From the NCBI RefSeq assembly GCF_000805385.1, contig NZ_JTJW01000006.1, positions 62,001 through 126,000 of the forward strand: DNA of 64,000 nt. The letters are read 5' to 3'. The notes beneath the pieces were generated by a model. The model searched no databases and had not been told where the DNA came from. It saw only the letters and a program-made list of their open reading frames with translations. Made by a program: the position numbers and the translations under genes. The stretch comes from Mycolicibacterium setense (GTDB lineage: Bacteria; Actinomycetota; Actinomycetes; Mycobacteriales; Mycobacteriaceae). Below, one piece after another: positions 1 to 9,138 of the stretch (position 1 is its first letter; each line of letters opens with the position of its first letter).

Positions 1-1375
1 GGGCGAAGAACTCGAACGTCGGCGCCGCGACGATCTGGGCCTGCCGGAGCAGCTCGGTCACCAGGATCGTCGACGCCAGGGAGGTGTCTTTGACGAGTGA
101 GATCAGGGTGTTCGACAACGGTGGGACCGCCACCCGGGCCGCCTGCGGCAAGATGATGCGTCGCAGCGTGCCGGTGTAGTTCAGTCCGATCGTCTCGGCG
201 GCCTCCCACTGCCCCTTCGGGATGCTCTGGATCGCCGAGCGGATGATCTCGGCCGCATAGCCGCCGACGTTGAGGCTGAACGCGATCACCGCGGCCGGGA
301 ACGGGTCGATCCTCACGCCGAACTCGGGCAGCGCGAAGAACACGATGAACAGCTGCACCAGCAGCGGGGTCCCGCGGATGATCGAGATGTAGAAGCGGGC
401 GATGTTGCTGAGCACCACATTCGGCGACAGCCGGGCCAGCGCCACCGCCAGCGCGATCACCAGACCGATGACGAAGCTGATGATGGTCAACGGAATGGTC
501 GTCGTCAGGGCGGCCCTGGCCAGCGGCCACAGATTGTCGGCGATCAACTGCCACGTCGAATGGGAACGCGCGGGCTCGTCGCCCGTGGTGGGCGCACCGG
601 AGGCGTTGGTCTTGAGGTAGCGCTGAGAGATCTCGGCCAGGGTGCCGTCGGCCCGCAACTGGTCGAGTGCCGTGTTCAGCTCGGGCAGCAGGCCACTGTC
701 CTTGCGTGCGGCGAAGCCTTGTTCGCTCTTCTCGCCCACACTGCCCGCGATCTTCACCGACGTGTCGTTGGTCTCGGCCAGGTACGCGTAGACGGCGATG
801 CTGTCGTTGACCACGACATCGACCCGGCCCTGGTTGAGCAGCTTGATCGCCTGGGTGAATCCCTCGACCGCTTCCACCCGGGCCCCGGCCTTGCGGGCGA
901 TCTCCGACCAGTTGCTGGTGGCGTTCTCGGCGGCCACCTTGCCTTTCAGATCCGCCGGCGACTTGATCGAATCGTCGTCGGCGCGGGTGACGATGACTCC
1001 CTCACCTACCGAATATGGCTGTGAGAGATCATATTTGGCTTGCCGCTCGGGCGTGATCGTGACCTCGTTGGCGACCACGTCGAACCGGTTGGCCTCGAGC
1101 GCGGCGAAAATCGAGTCCCATGGCGTTTCGACGAATTCCACTGTGACACCGAGTTTGTCGGCGACCGCACGGGCCACGTCGACGTCATAGCCGACGAGTT
1201 GACCGGTGGCGGTGTCGTGGTAGCTGAACGGTGAGTACACGCCTTCGGTGCCGACTCGCAGCACACCGGCGGATTTCAGTGGTTCGTCGGTGTTGCCGGC
1301 CTTGCCCCCGCATGCGGCCGCCAACACCGCGAGGATCAGCAGGAGTCCCAGCAGCGGAATTCGTCGGGAGTGCAC
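1..1375 (-). CDS. Fused amino-acid ABC transporter substrate-binding lipoprotein/permease (3' end cut by window edge)
   Basis: Imports a polar amino acid or similar solute; binding domain and membrane permease are one chain, as in fused GlnP-type importers. The GTG start at 1375 is the only good one because TAG lies three codons upstream. A signal peptide ends in a lipobox with Cys22, followed by a type-3 solute-binding domain (about residues 40-265) opening with RVGTEGVYSPFSY. The permease domain follows, with several hydrophobic segments and the EAA loop EAAETIGLNYTG before ILPQAARVAVPPL. The reading frame is still open at base 1, so the C-terminus and probably the partner ATPase gene lie outside the window. 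It follows gluQRS by 44 bases on the same strand but need not share its function. The solute is not known. Confidence 0.88.
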   Translation of the reverse strand, partial: MHSRRIPLLGLLLILAVLAAACGGKAGNTDEPLKSAGVLRVGTEGVYSPFSYHDTATGQLVGYDVDVARAVADKLGVTVEFVETPWDSIFAALEANRFDVVANEVTITPERQAKYDLSQPYSVGEGVIVTRADDDSIKSPADLKGKVAAENATSNWSEIARKAGARVEAVEGFTQAIKLLNQGRVDVVVNDSIAVYAYLAETNDTSVKIAGSVGEKSEQGFAARKDSGLLPELNTALDQLRADGTLAEISQRYLKTNASGAPTTGDEPARSHSTWQLIADNLWPLARAALTTTIPLTIISFVIGLVIALAVALARLSPNVVLSNIARFYISIIRGTPLLVQLFIVFFALPEFGVRIDPFPAAVIAFSLNVGGYAAEIIRSAIQSIPKGQWEAAETIGLNYTGTLRRIILPQAARVAVPPLSNTLISLVKDTSLASTILVTELLRQAQIVAAPTFEFFA

Positions 1376-1419
1376 GGCCGGACGCTAACAGGGGTCCGTG
1401 GTGTTCTGCAGGTTTCTGC

Positions 1420-2301
1420 TCAGCCCGGCTGATATACCCACGGTCGCCGGGGCAGCGCGTCCGGGTCGAATCGGTCCAGCATGCCGTCGAGGTCCAGCGC
1501 GGGCCACCCCAGTGATGTGCTGATCTGCTCCAGCGCGGGTTCGACGCCGATCTCGGCCAGGGTGACCGCCCCGTCGCGTTTGGCCAGCCGGGCGCCGTCG
1601 GAGTTGAGCACCAGCGGGACGTGCGCGTAGCTGGGTGCGGGATAGTCCAGCAGCCGGGCCAGATAGGCCTGGCGCGGGGACGAGCTCAACAGGTCGTCGC
1701 CGCGCACCACCTGGTCGATGCCGCCCGCGGCGTCGTCGACCACCACGGCCAGGTTGTAGGCGGGCACCCCGTCCCCGCGGCGGACCACGAAGTCGTCGAT
1801 GATCCCGGTGTAGCTGCCGTGCAGCAGGTCGGTCACGGTGCCGACGAACGTGTCGGTCCGCAGCCGCAGCGCGGGCGGGCGGCCCGTCTCGGCTCTGCGC
1901 TGTGCACGTTCGGATTCGGTCAGGTCCCGGCAGGTGCCCGGGTACGCCCCCTCCGGGGCATGCGGAGCGCGCGGGGCTTGGGCGATGTCCCTTCGGCTGC
2001 AATAGCATTCATACAGAAGTCCACGCCCGGAAAGCTCGTCGATCACCGCGTCGTAGTGGTCGCGGTGCCCTGACTGCCACTGCGGCGGCTCGTCCCACGT
2101 GAGTCCGATCGCGGCCAGATCAGCCACTTGCCGCGTACCGATCTCGGGAAATGTGCGGTCATCGAGATCCTCGACCCGCAGCAGAAACCGCCGCCCGGTG
2201 GACCGGGCGAACAACCAGGCCAGCACCGCGGTGCGCAGGTTGCCGATGTGCAGGTCGGCCGACGGGCTCGGCGCGAACCGCCCGGCGGGGGTTGGGCTCA
2301 C
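1420..2301 (-). CDS. gluQRS: Glutamyl-Q tRNA(Asp) synthetase
   Basis: Activates glutamate and attaches it to the queuosine base at position 34 of tRNA(Asp); it is a GluRS catalytic-domain paralogue without an anticodon-binding domain. The 293 residues fit this truncated family. Visible are the class I signature region with HIGN at 18-21, the KMSKS counterpart LAKRD at 239-243, and a zinc-site pattern Cys99, Cys101, Tyr120, Cys124. The N-terminus [18 protein letters not shown] is typical. The gene downstream is the ABC transporter at 1375. Full-length GluRS is unlikely because the C-terminal domain is absent. Confidence 0.93.
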   Translation of the reverse strand: MSPTPAGRFAPSPSADLHIGNLRTAVLAWLFARSTGRRFLLRVEDLDDRTFPEIGTRQVADLAAIGLTWDEPPQWQSGHRDHYDAVIDELSGRGLLYECYCSRRDIAQAPRAPHAPEGAYPGTCRDLTESERAQRRAETGRPPALRLRTDTFVGTVTDLLHGSYTGIIDDFVVRRGDGVPAYNLAVVVDDAAGGIDQVVRGDDLLSSSPRQAYLARLLDYPAPSYAHVPLVLNSDGARLAKRDGAVTLAEIGVEPALEQISTSLGWPALDLDGMLDRFDPDALPRRPWVYQPG

Positions 2302-2314
2302 GCCCGCAATCTAG

Positions 2315-2683
2315 CTAATCGCGGTCCCAGGGCGCCGTCTCGCCCATCTTCTCGTAGTACTTCGCGAGGTGGCTCTTCACGCGTTCGATGTCGTCCTCGG
2401 GAAGGTCGACGCCGCCGCGGGCGCCGTCCATGATCCCGCCGGCGGCCATCACCCCGCGCGGTACCGCTTGGAGCTTGCCGCCGACGACGTCGGCGATCAG
2501 CAACTTGTAGCCGGTGAAGTTGTCTTTCGCGTCCTTGTCGTACCAGACATGCGCGTCGCGGTATTTCTCGTTGGGTTCGTCCTCCGCACCGGCCCATTTA
2601 CGGACCCGTTTGTCGGCGGCGTCGCCGTCCCACTCCCGGTCCCGATCAGCCAGTGGCAGGTCCTGAAATGCGGTCACAGACAT
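2315..2683 (-). CDS. Conserved hypothetical protein, 122 residues
   Basis: Function unknown. The protein is acidic and soluble, without signal peptide or membrane segment. It has a recognisable core: WYDKDAKDNFTGYKLLIADV, then VPRGVMAAGG, then a GARGGVDLP turn and a C-terminal helix ERVKSHLAKYYEKMGE. Similar YKLxIADV...VPRG...ARGGV...VKxHxxxYYxKM patterns occur in proteins from phage head-gene regions and in bacterial chromosomes, but no other phage gene is near, so I do not call a prophage. It ends 13 bases before gluQRS and may be cotranscribed with it. It starts 50 bases from the divergent esterase gene. Confidence 0.7.
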   Translation of the reverse strand: MSVTAFQDLPLADRDREWDGDAADKRVRKWAGAEDEPNEKYRDAHVWYDKDAKDNFTGYKLLIADVVGGKLQAVPRGVMAAGGIMDGARGGVDLPEDDIERVKSHLAKYYEKMGETAPWDRD

Positions 2684-2720
2684 GCTGTTGGCATGCCCGG
2701 CTGTGGGCGGGGATAAACGC

Positions 2721-2726
2721 TAGCGT
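2721..2726 (+). promoter_or_regulatory. Putative leaderless promoter, -10 box of the carboxylesterase gene
   Basis: TAGCGT fits the mycobacterial TANNNT -10 consensus and ends seven bases before the GTG at 2734. Transcription would begin at the start codon, a common arrangement in mycobacteria, and no Shine-Dalgarno sequence is present. No clear -35 box is seen. Confidence 0.45.
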
Positions 2727-2733
2727 TGGCCGT

Positions 2734-4035
2734 GTGCGTGAGCGACACATCAAGGGCGGCACGATCCAGGTCGAAAATGTAGACGGGCTGGTGCGTGCGA
2801 GGGGCGTGCGCTACGGCACCGCCAAACGATTCGCGGTCGCCGAACCGCCTGCCGCCTGGTCCGGGGTCCGGGACGCGACACAGTCGGGCCCCGCCTGCCC
2901 GCAGCGGCCATCGCGGCTGGGCTGGGTGACCGGCAACGTCCTCGATGGTCTGTCGACCGACGAGAACTGTCTTGTGCTGACCGTCACGGCCCCGGCCGAT
3001 GCTCATCGGTTGCCGGTCATGGTGTGGTTCCACGGCGGTGCGTACGTCGCGGGTAGCGGGGAGTCGGCCAAATACGATGCCGGTGCTCTGGTCCGCACCG
3101 GCAACGTGGTCGTCGTGAATGTGAGTTACCGGCTCGGCATTTTCGGTTATCTGGCACCGCCGGGAGCCGGCGAGGACAACCTGGGCTTGCGTGATCAGAT
3201 CCTGGCGCTGCGTTGGGTGCACGACAACATCGCCGCGTTCGGTGGCGATGCGGGCAACGTCACCGCGTTCGGTCAATCGGCGGGCGCGCATTCCGTCTGG
3301 TCATTGATGTTGAGCAAGGACGCGGCCGGGCTGTTCCACCGCGCGATCCTGCAGAGCGCCCCGCTTGAGCTGGACCACGGGCGCGACGACATGGCGCAGA
3401 AGATGGTCGCGGCGATGGCCACGTCGCTCGCCGGTGCCGATCCGGCCGAGGTGAGCGTCGAACGGTTACTTGCCGCGGAAGGCGCCGCGGTGGCCGCCGC
3501 GCAGGGTTTGGGTCTTCTCAGCGGCCTCGCGTTCGCACCACGGCTCGGCCGCGGGCCGTTGCCGGACCCCGAGGACGTGCCCGACGCCATCGCCGACGCT
3601 GCCGGGCGCGTCGAGCTGCTGGTCGGCTACACCAAGGATGACGCCGCGCCGTTCGCGGCGATGGACGCTCGGGTGTACCGACTCAGCCGGGTGCCCGTGC
3701 TCGGGCACCTCGCGATGCGGGCGGGTTCGGCGGCGGTGACGAAGCAGGCGTTCGCCGGCCCCGCCGAGCGCCTGGCAGCGGCATGGCGTGCGCACGGGGG
3801 CCGGGTGGGCACCTATCGCTTCGACTGGGCGCCGGACGGCGCACCCCTGGGCGCGTGCCATTGCATGGAATTGCCGTTGCTGTTCGGCTCACCGCAGACG
3901 TGGGCGGACGCCCCGATGCTCGGCCCGCAGCGGGCCGTCGACGCTCAGCTCTCCGCCGAGATGCGTACTCGCTGGACGCAATTCGCACATCACGGAGTCG
4001 ATTCGCTTCCCGAACCCTCGCTGCGGTTCGGCTAG
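2734..4035 (+). CDS. Type-B carboxylesterase/lipase
   Basis: Alpha/beta hydrolase of the cholinesterase-like type-B family that cleaves carboxylic esters. The oxyanion-hole motif HGG is at residues 100-102, the nucleophile elbow GQSAG has Ser182, and His376 in GACHCMELP is the probable charge-relay histidine. The 433 residues are slightly short for the family (about 500). There is no signal peptide, so it is probably cytosolic. GTG at 2734 is chosen because it sits seven bases after a TANNNT box and the conserved region (TIQVENVDGLVRARGVRYG) begins shortly after. The 3' end overlaps the convergent secreted-protein gene by four bases. The substrate is unknown. Confidence 0.9.
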   Translation: MRERHIKGGTIQVENVDGLVRARGVRYGTAKRFAVAEPPAAWSGVRDATQSGPACPQRPSRLGWVTGNVLDGLSTDENCLVLTVTAPADAHRLPVMVWFHGGAYVAGSGESAKYDAGALVRTGNVVVVNVSYRLGIFGYLAPPGAGEDNLGLRDQILALRWVHDNIAAFGGDAGNVTAFGQSAGAHSVWSLMLSKDAAGLFHRAILQSAPLELDHGRDDMAQKMVAAMATSLAGADPAEVSVERLLAAEGAAVAAAQGLGLLSGLAFAPRLGRGPLPDPEDVPDAIADAAGRVELLVGYTKDDAAPFAAMDARVYRLSRVPVLGHLAMRAGSAAVTKQAFAGPAERLAAAWRAHGGRVGTYRFDWAPDGAPLGACHCMELPLLFGSPQTWADAPMLGPQRAVDAQLSAEMRTRWTQFAHHGVDSLPEPSLRFG

Positions 4036-4394
4036 CGTGCGGGTGCCATCCCCGGGTTGACCGGTCCGCCCGGCAGCGGTGCCACGGATGTCTTGCCGGT
4101 GGGCGGGGGAGCGCCCTTGTCGATGTCGATCGTGCCGGTGTACTCGCCGTCGGTGTATTGATCGCTGTGCCAGCCGCCGTCGATGTCCTTGTAGTCGCAG
4201 CTGGAGTACCGGTGCCCGCCTGACGTCGAGGTGTTGTACGTACCGCCGGCGTCCTGGCATTCGGCCTTGACGGTGCCCTCCGGGATGGCGTTCGCCACCG
4301 GTGCGGTGAGCACGAACGCGCCCAATATGACAGGCGTCACGGCCCATCGGAGGTGAGTTTGCTTGATCTTGCAAAAAACGCTCGGTCCAGACAT
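4032..4394 (-). CDS. Small secreted protein of unknown function
   Basis: 120-residue protein with a clear Sec signal peptide: a basic N-region, a hydrophobic stretch around residues 18-34, and an AxA-type site after Ala36 (VANA, then IPEG). The mature part of about 84 residues has two cysteines (46 and 66) that could form a disulfide, many Gly/Ser/Tyr/Asp residues and a proline-rich tail. It resembles the small secreted proteins common in mycobacteria, but I cannot assign it to a named family. It is monocistronic, and its stop overlaps the esterase stop. Confidence 0.75.
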   Translation of the reverse strand: MSGPSVFCKIKQTHLRWAVTPVILGAFVLTAPVANAIPEGTVKAECQDAGGTYNTSTSGGHRYSSCDYKDIDGGWHSDQYTDGEYTGTIDIDKGAPPPTGKTSVAPLPGGPVNPGMAPAR

Positions 4395-4576
4395 GATCGC
4401 CGCCTTCCGGCTTGTCTTCGAACTGCGTAAACAGGCCGCCGTCCGGCGTTGTGGCGCAGATAACCAACTATCGCACCGAATTTGCTCAGTGTTACCGGAT
4501 CGATCGGGTTCCGCACCGTTGGGCCGCCGCCGTGCCCCGCCGGTTCGCCCGGAGCGCCGTACCCGGCCTGCCTTGG

Positions 4577-4582
4577 TAGGGT
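4577..4582 (+). promoter_or_regulatory. Putative -10 box of the LuxR-family regulator gene
   Basis: TAGGGT (TANNNT) lies 28 bases before the ATG at 4611, giving a leader of about 20 bases. The 216-base divergent region 4395-4610 otherwise shows no strong palindrome. No convincing -35 box was found. Confidence 0.3.
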
Positions 4583-4610
4583 TTCGGCAAAAATCGGACG
4601 CGGTGGTGTG

Positions 4611-7415
4611 ATGGCGATGACGGGCGCAAGCCCACCCTTACACGGGCGTACCGGCGAATGCGCGGCACTCCGACGGTTGGTTTCAGACGCCGGGGCGAGT
4701 GGCAGCGCAGTGCTGGTGGTTCGTGGGGAGGCGGGTGTCGGGAAGACAGCGCTCCTCGATTATGTGGTCGAGCAGGCGTCCGCATTCCGGTTGACGCAGG
4801 TGGCCGGGGTCGAATCCGATATGGAACTGGCTTTTGCCGGGCTGCATCACCTGTGTACGCCATTGCTGGATCAGTATCTGCACACGCTTCCCGAGCCGCA
4901 GCGCGACGCGCTCTCGGTGGCTTTCGGCCGTGGTACCGGACCGGCGCCCGACCGCTTTCTGGTCGGCCTGGCGGTGCTGAGCCTGTTGGCGGCCGCCGCC
5001 GACGATCAGCCGCTGTTGTGCGTGATCGACGACGCGCAATGGCTCGATCAGGTTTCGGTGCAGACGCTGGGTTTCGTTGCACGGCGGCTGCTGGCCGAGC
5101 CGGTTGTATTGGCATTCGGGGTCCGCGACAATCGTGACGGCACCGCCGCCGACGTCCTGCCCGGCCTGCCTGAGCTGCGGCTCGAAGGCCTGTCGGACAG
5201 CGATGCCAGGGACCTGCTGGACGCGGTGGTTCTGGGCCGGCTCGACGAGCGGGTCCGGGATCGGCTCATCGCCGAAAGCCGCGGTAATCCGCTGGCTCTG
5301 TTGGAAGTGCCGCGTAACGTCTCGGCCGCGGAGCGTGCCGGTGGCTTTTGGATCGCGGGGACGCGGCCTTCGGTCGGGCAGGTCGAGGAGGGCTTCGTCC
5401 GCCGAATCCAGTCGCTGCCCCCGGATACTCGGCAGTTGGCGCTGCTCGCGGCGGCCGATCCCGTCGGTGATCCGGTGGTGTTCTCGCGTGCCGCAGGGTA
5501 TTTGGGTATCGGAATGGATGCGCTGGCGCCGGCCGAGGCCGCCGGGGTGATCGAGTTCGGCCCCCGCATGCGTTTTCACCACCCGCTGGTCCGGTCGGCG
5601 GCCTACCGGGCGGCAGACGTGGCCGACCGCCGGGCGGTGCACCGGGCGCTGGCGATAGCTACCGATCCCGAGTCGGATCCCGACCGGCGGGCATGGCATG
5701 CCGCCAACGCGGCGTCCGGGCCCGACGACGCGGTGGCCGCCGAACTGGAAGCCTCGGCGTGGCGCGCGCAGAGCCGCGGCGGAATAGCTGCTGCGGCAGC
5801 CTTTCTCGAGCGTGCGGCGATCCTGACCGCCGATCCGGCCCTGCGCAGTTCTCGGGCGATCGCGGCTGCCGCGGCGAAACGCGACTCTGCCGCGCCCGAG
5901 GCCGCCTATGAATTGCTGTCCCTGGCTGAACTGACCCCGTTGACCGAACTACAGCAGGCTCAGGTGGGCAGGCTGCGGGCACAGATGGATTTCACCAGCA
6001 GCCGCGGTGGCCTCCCTGGATCTCCTCCGGTGCGGCACGCGGCCGCGCTGCTGCTGGAGGCCGCCAAGAAGCTGGAGAACCTCGATGACGAGCTGGCTCG
6101 TGAGACCTACATCGAGGCGATGGCGGCCGCGATGTTTGCCTCGCGGAGCCAACCGAAGGCCCTGGTGCTGGCCGCCGAAGCGGCGCGGGCGGCAGTCGAG
6201 GGAATCGCGGCGCCCTCCCGGCCCATCGACTTCCTGCTCATCGGGATGGCGAATCTGATCACCGACGGGCTTCCCGCGGCGGCCGATCACCTTCGTAGCG
6301 CCCTGGAGTTGTGGTGTGAACACGCCCGGCACCATGACGGCAGGGCGCTGCGCTGGTTGGCGTTGGCCTTCCCGATCGTGCAGGAATCCGCCGCCCATGA
6401 GATCTGGGAAGACGAGTTGGTCGACCGACTCGCCACCGCGATGATCGGCTACGCGCGGGCCACCGGAGCGTTGGCCATCTTGCCGCCGACGATCGCCTAC
6501 AAGGCCGGTGTCCACGTGCATGCCGGCGAATTCGTAACGGCAGCACGGCTTCTGGAAGAGGCCGATTCGATCTCCGAGGTAATCGGCTATCGCCCGATGA
6601 AGTACCACAAGGTGGAACTGGCGGCCTGGCGTGGTGATCTGGCCGAGGCCGGCCGTTTGATCGAGGCAGGCATTGCCGAGGGCACCGCCAAGGGTGAGGG
6701 CCGGCTGCTTGGGGCCGCGGGGTATGCCGCCGCGGTGCTCTACAACGGGTTGGGCCGCTATGAGGAAGCGCTGGCCGCGGCCCAGAAAGCCTGCGAGTAC
6801 AACGACTTGGGCTTCTACAGTTGGACGTTGCTCGAGCTGACCGAGGCCGGAGTCCGCGTCGGTGAGCGTGACGTCGCCGCGGATGCGGTGCGCCGGTTGG
6901 AGGCAAGCGCGGGCACCAGTGGAACCGATTGGGGACTGGGTGCGCTGGCCGGCGCACGGGCCCTGCTGGCCGACGACACCGAAGCTGATGCGCTGTTCAT
7001 GGAGTCTGTCGAACGGCTGGGCCGCACCAGGATCGGGGTTCAGCTTGCCAGAACCCACCTGCGCTACGGGGAATGGTTGCGTCGCCAGAAGCAGCGCACC
7101 GCCGCGCGTGAGCACCTCAGCGTCGCCTACGAGATGTTCACCAAGATGGGCGCGAGCGGGTTCGCCGAACGGGCCCGGCGTGAGCTGACCGCCAACGGTG
7201 AGAAGGTGCGCAAACAGCCGTTGGCCTCGGGCGACGAGCTGACCGCGCAGGAGGCGCAGATCGCGCAGCTGGCCCGCGACGGGCTGACGAACCAGGAGAT
7301 CGGTGCGCAGTTGTTCATCAGCACGCACACCGTCGAATGGCACCTGCGCAAGGTCTTCGTCAAGCTCGGTGTCCGGTCACGCAGGCAGCTGCGCTCCGTA
7401 TCGTGGAATAGTTAG
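4611..7415 (+). CDS. Large LuxR-family ATP-binding transcriptional regulator (LAL/MalT-like)
   Basis: 934-residue signal-transduction ATPase/DNA-binding regulator. An N-terminal NTPase domain has Walker A GEAGVGKT at residues 39-46 and Walker B LLCVIDDAQWLD about 90 residues later. A long alpha-helical TPR-like sensor region fills roughly 300-850. The C-terminus is a GerE/LuxR helix-turn-helix (LTAQEAQIAQLARDGLTNQE, then STHTVEWHLRKVFVKLGV). ATG 4611 is chosen because the conserved ATPase region starts just after it; ATG 4617 and GTG 4608 are alternatives. The gene stands alone and its target genes cannot be read from context. The family is large in actinobacteria. Confidence 0.92.
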   Translation: MAMTGASPPLHGRTGECAALRRLVSDAGASGSAVLVVRGEAGVGKTALLDYVVEQASAFRLTQVAGVESDMELAFAGLHHLCTPLLDQYLHTLPEPQRDALSVAFGRGTGPAPDRFLVGLAVLSLLAAAADDQPLLCVIDDAQWLDQVSVQTLGFVARRLLAEPVVLAFGVRDNRDGTAADVLPGLPELRLEGLSDSDARDLLDAVVLGRLDERVRDRLIAESRGNPLALLEVPRNVSAAERAGGFWIAGTRPSVGQVEEGFVRRIQSLPPDTRQLALLAAADPVGDPVVFSRAAGYLGIGMDALAPAEAAGVIEFGPRMRFHHPLVRSAAYRAADVADRRAVHRALAIATDPESDPDRRAWHAANAASGPDDAVAAELEASAWRAQSRGGIAAAAAFLERAAILTADPALRSSRAIAAAAAKRDSAAPEAAYELLSLAELTPLTELQQAQVGRLRAQMDFTSSRGGLPGSPPVRHAAALLLEAAKKLENLDDELARETYIEAMAAAMFASRSQPKALVLAAEAARAAVEGIAAPSRPIDFLLIGMANLITDGLPAAADHLRSALELWCEHARHHDGRALRWLALAFPIVQESAAHEIWEDELVDRLATAMIGYARATGALAILPPTIAYKAGVHVHAGEFVTAARLLEEADSISEVIGYRPMKYHKVELAAWRGDLAEAGRLIEAGIAEGTAKGEGRLLGAAGYAAAVLYNGLGRYEEALAAAQKACEYNDLGFYSWTLLELTEAGVRVGERDVAADAVRRLEASAGTSGTDWGLGALAGARALLADDTEADALFMESVERLGRTRIGVQLARTHLRYGEWLRRQKQRTAAREHLSVAYEMFTKMGASGFAERARRELTANGEKVRKQPLASGDELTAQEAQIAQLARDGLTNQEIGAQLFISTHTVEWHLRKVFVKLGVRSRRQLRSVSWNS

Positions 7416-7469
7416 CGTCGCTTCGCCGCTCAAAAACACTGTTGTGAAACAGAATTCGGGCGCGGGCCA

Positions 7470-8747
7470 CTAATTCGTGGATGGTGGTGGGTGGGGTTCG
7501 AAGGGTGTGTACCACCACCAGTCGGCGCGTTCGCCGGTGGGTCCGGGGCAGGGTGGAACATCGGGTGGGGGTGTGGTCGGTGGGCGGGCCAGCGAGCTGT
7601 TGGTCAGTGGTGTGCCGGCCCGGTCGGTGACGACGAGTCGGTCGGCGGGTCCGGTGATGGTGATGCCGCCCTGGTGGTGCAGCCGGTGATGGTAGGGGCA
7701 CAGCAACACCAGGTTGTGGAGTTCGGTGGGGCCGCCGTCTTCCCAGTGGGTGAGGTGGTGGGCGTGCAGGCCGCGGGTGGCACCGCAGCCGGGCACCACG
7801 CAGCTGTGGTCGCGGTGTTCCAGGGCGCGGCGCAGTCGCCGGCTGATGGTGCGGGTGGTGCGCCCTACCCCGATGGGTTGGCCGTGACGCTCGAACCACG
7901 CTTCCAGGGTCGCTTCGCACAGCAGGTATTGGCGTTCCTCATCGGTCAGCAGCGGACCCAGATGCAGCGAGGCGACCGGCTTGTCGCCGTCACTGTCGAG
8001 ATTCAGATGCACGATGACGGTGGTGTGCTGCCCGTGCGGGCGATGCGCGGATTCGGTGTCCCAACCGGCCTCGATCAGGCTCATGAATGCATCGACCATG
8101 TTGGGGAACGGTGGTGCCTGATCCGAGGTCGGCTCACCGGTGTCCTGGTCGATGTCGTGGTGGTGTTTGTAGTCGGCGACCAGCCCGTCGTGGGGGGCCT
8201 GGCGGGCGGCGTCGAATTTCGCGGCTTCCAGGCGGGGCAGCCGGATGGTGTAAGTGGTGTGGGTGTCGGCTTCGCTGCGGGTGAATGACCGTTGCGGCTC
8301 GGGCTGGCGGTCGGGTTGGGGGCGGGGTTCGAGTTTGACGGCGGTGCGTAATTGGGTGACGGTGGCCACCGAGGCGAGTTGGGCGTAGTGCGCATCGGAG
8401 CCGTCGGCGGCGTTCTCGGCGATCACCGCGACCTGATCCAGCGACAGCCGTCCTTCGCGCAGAGCTTGGGTGCAGCGCGGAAACTCCTCGATCCGTCGGG
8501 CGATGGCCACGGTGGTTTCGGCGTTGCGTGGGGAGACCCCGGTTTTCCACGCCACCAACGCCTTCATCGAGCGGGCACCGGTGGATCCGCACAGCTCGTC
8601 GCGGTCGAGTTCGGCGACGATCTCCACGATGCGGCCGTCGATCGCGTTGCGCTGCCCGCACAACTGCTCCAACTCCCCGAACAACACCTCAATCCGCCGC
8701 ACAGGATTCACCCCTTCCGTGGTGAAAGACGCTGCAGCCGAAGACAT
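7470..8747 (-). CDS. 13E12-type DUF222/HNH endonuclease-domain protein
   Basis: Member of the mycobacterial 13E12 repeat family: an N-terminal helical DUF222 domain followed by an HNH nuclease domain at about residues 315-365. Motif residues visible are the paired Cys in SCVVPGCGATRG, the HNH core HAHHLTHWEDGGPTELHNL (His330-His331) and the distal CPYHHRLHH. An intact DUF222 region and complete HNH ligands suggest an active nuclease. ATG 8747 gives 425 residues; the open frame continues upstream without family similarity. Such genes occur in multiple copies in mycobacteria and are linked to repeats and phage insertion, but I see no terminal repeats here. The C-terminal tail is proline-rich. 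It is convergent with the LuxR gene. Confidence 0.9.
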   Translation of the reverse strand: MSSAAASFTTEGVNPVRRIEVLFGELEQLCGQRNAIDGRIVEIVAELDRDELCGSTGARSMKALVAWKTGVSPRNAETTVAIARRIEEFPRCTQALREGRLSLDQVAVIAENAADGSDAHYAQLASVATVTQLRTAVKLEPRPQPDRQPEPQRSFTRSEADTHTTYTIRLPRLEAAKFDAARQAPHDGLVADYKHHHDIDQDTGEPTSDQAPPFPNMVDAFMSLIEAGWDTESAHRPHGQHTTVIVHLNLDSDGDKPVASLHLGPLLTDEERQYLLCEATLEAWFERHGQPIGVGRTTRTISRRLRRALEHRDHSCVVPGCGATRGLHAHHLTHWEDGGPTELHNLVLLCPYHHRLHHQGGITITGPADRLVVTDRAGTPLTNSSLARPPTTPPPDVPPCPGPTGERADWWWYTPFEPHPPPSTN

Positions 8748-8828
8748 AACCTCATCATCGCAAAGGGGTACGACAATTTCCGGACCTCGGAATCCAGCGG
8801 CCGAAGGGCTTGTCGGTGGACGGGGCTT

Positions 8829-8834
8829 TAGGCT
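8829..8834 (+). promoter_or_regulatory. Putative leaderless promoter, -10 box of the PTH2-like gene
   Basis: TAGGCT fits TANNNT and lies exactly seven bases before ATG 8842, favouring that start over ATG 8836. There is no Shine-Dalgarno sequence, and a weak TTGTCG 13 bases upstream is too close for a normal -35 box. Confidence 0.4.
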
Positions 8835-8841
8835 GATGCGC

Positions 8842-9135
8842 ATGGACGCCGAAGACGCTGAAGCACCGGAACGCCGGCTGGTCATCAGGGTCAACTCGAA
8901 CGCAAAGATGTCGCGGGGCAAGGCCGCGGCGCACGCCGTGCATGCCGCGCTCAAGCTCTACGGCATTGAGTACGAGCACCCGGTCATCGTGATCGGCGGC
9001 AAGCCCGATGAGATCCTGGCGCAGACGGTGCACATACGCGACGCCGGGCGTACCGAGCTGGAACCCGGCACGTTGACCGCGGGGGCGAGCTGGGAGTACA
9101 AGGACCGCACCGAACCTGAAGACGCAGGCGAGTAA
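8842..9135 (+). CDS. Peptidyl-tRNA hydrolase type 2 (PTH2)-like small protein
   Basis: 97-residue protein with the two diagnostic PTH2 segments. An N-terminal strand and helix carry KMSRGKAAAHAVHAAL (Lys22-Met23, Gly26-Lys27, His34), matching the KMxxGKxAAQxxHA pattern. A second block is DAGRTELEPGTLT. PTH2 enzymes release tRNA from stalled peptidyl-tRNA. Two departures are visible: the usual Gln of AAQ is His31, and the chain ends soon after the second block in an acidic tail (EPEDAGE) instead of the family's final GP-containing strand. It could therefore be a divergent or non-catalytic member. ATG 8836 is an alternative start. Confidence 0.7.
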   Translation: MDAEDAEAPERRLVIRVNSNAKMSRGKAAAHAVHAALKLYGIEYEHPVIVIGGKPDEILAQTVHIRDAGRTELEPGTLTAGASWEYKDRTEPEDAGE

Positions 9136-9138
9136 CCG

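Noticed and set aside
2315-2683. Prophage remnant based on the phage-head-like small protein
   Set aside because: No integrase, attachment repeats, capsid or other phage genes are nearby.
5949-7343. Open frame of 464 codons opposite the LuxR regulator gene
   Set aside because: Antisense to the TPR-like and helix-turn-helix regions of a complete gene; no family similarity seen.
7416-7469. Terminator between the convergent LuxR and 13E12 genes (CTGTT-GTGA-AACAG)
   Set aside because: The stem is short and AT-rich and no T-run follows; it is too weak to call.
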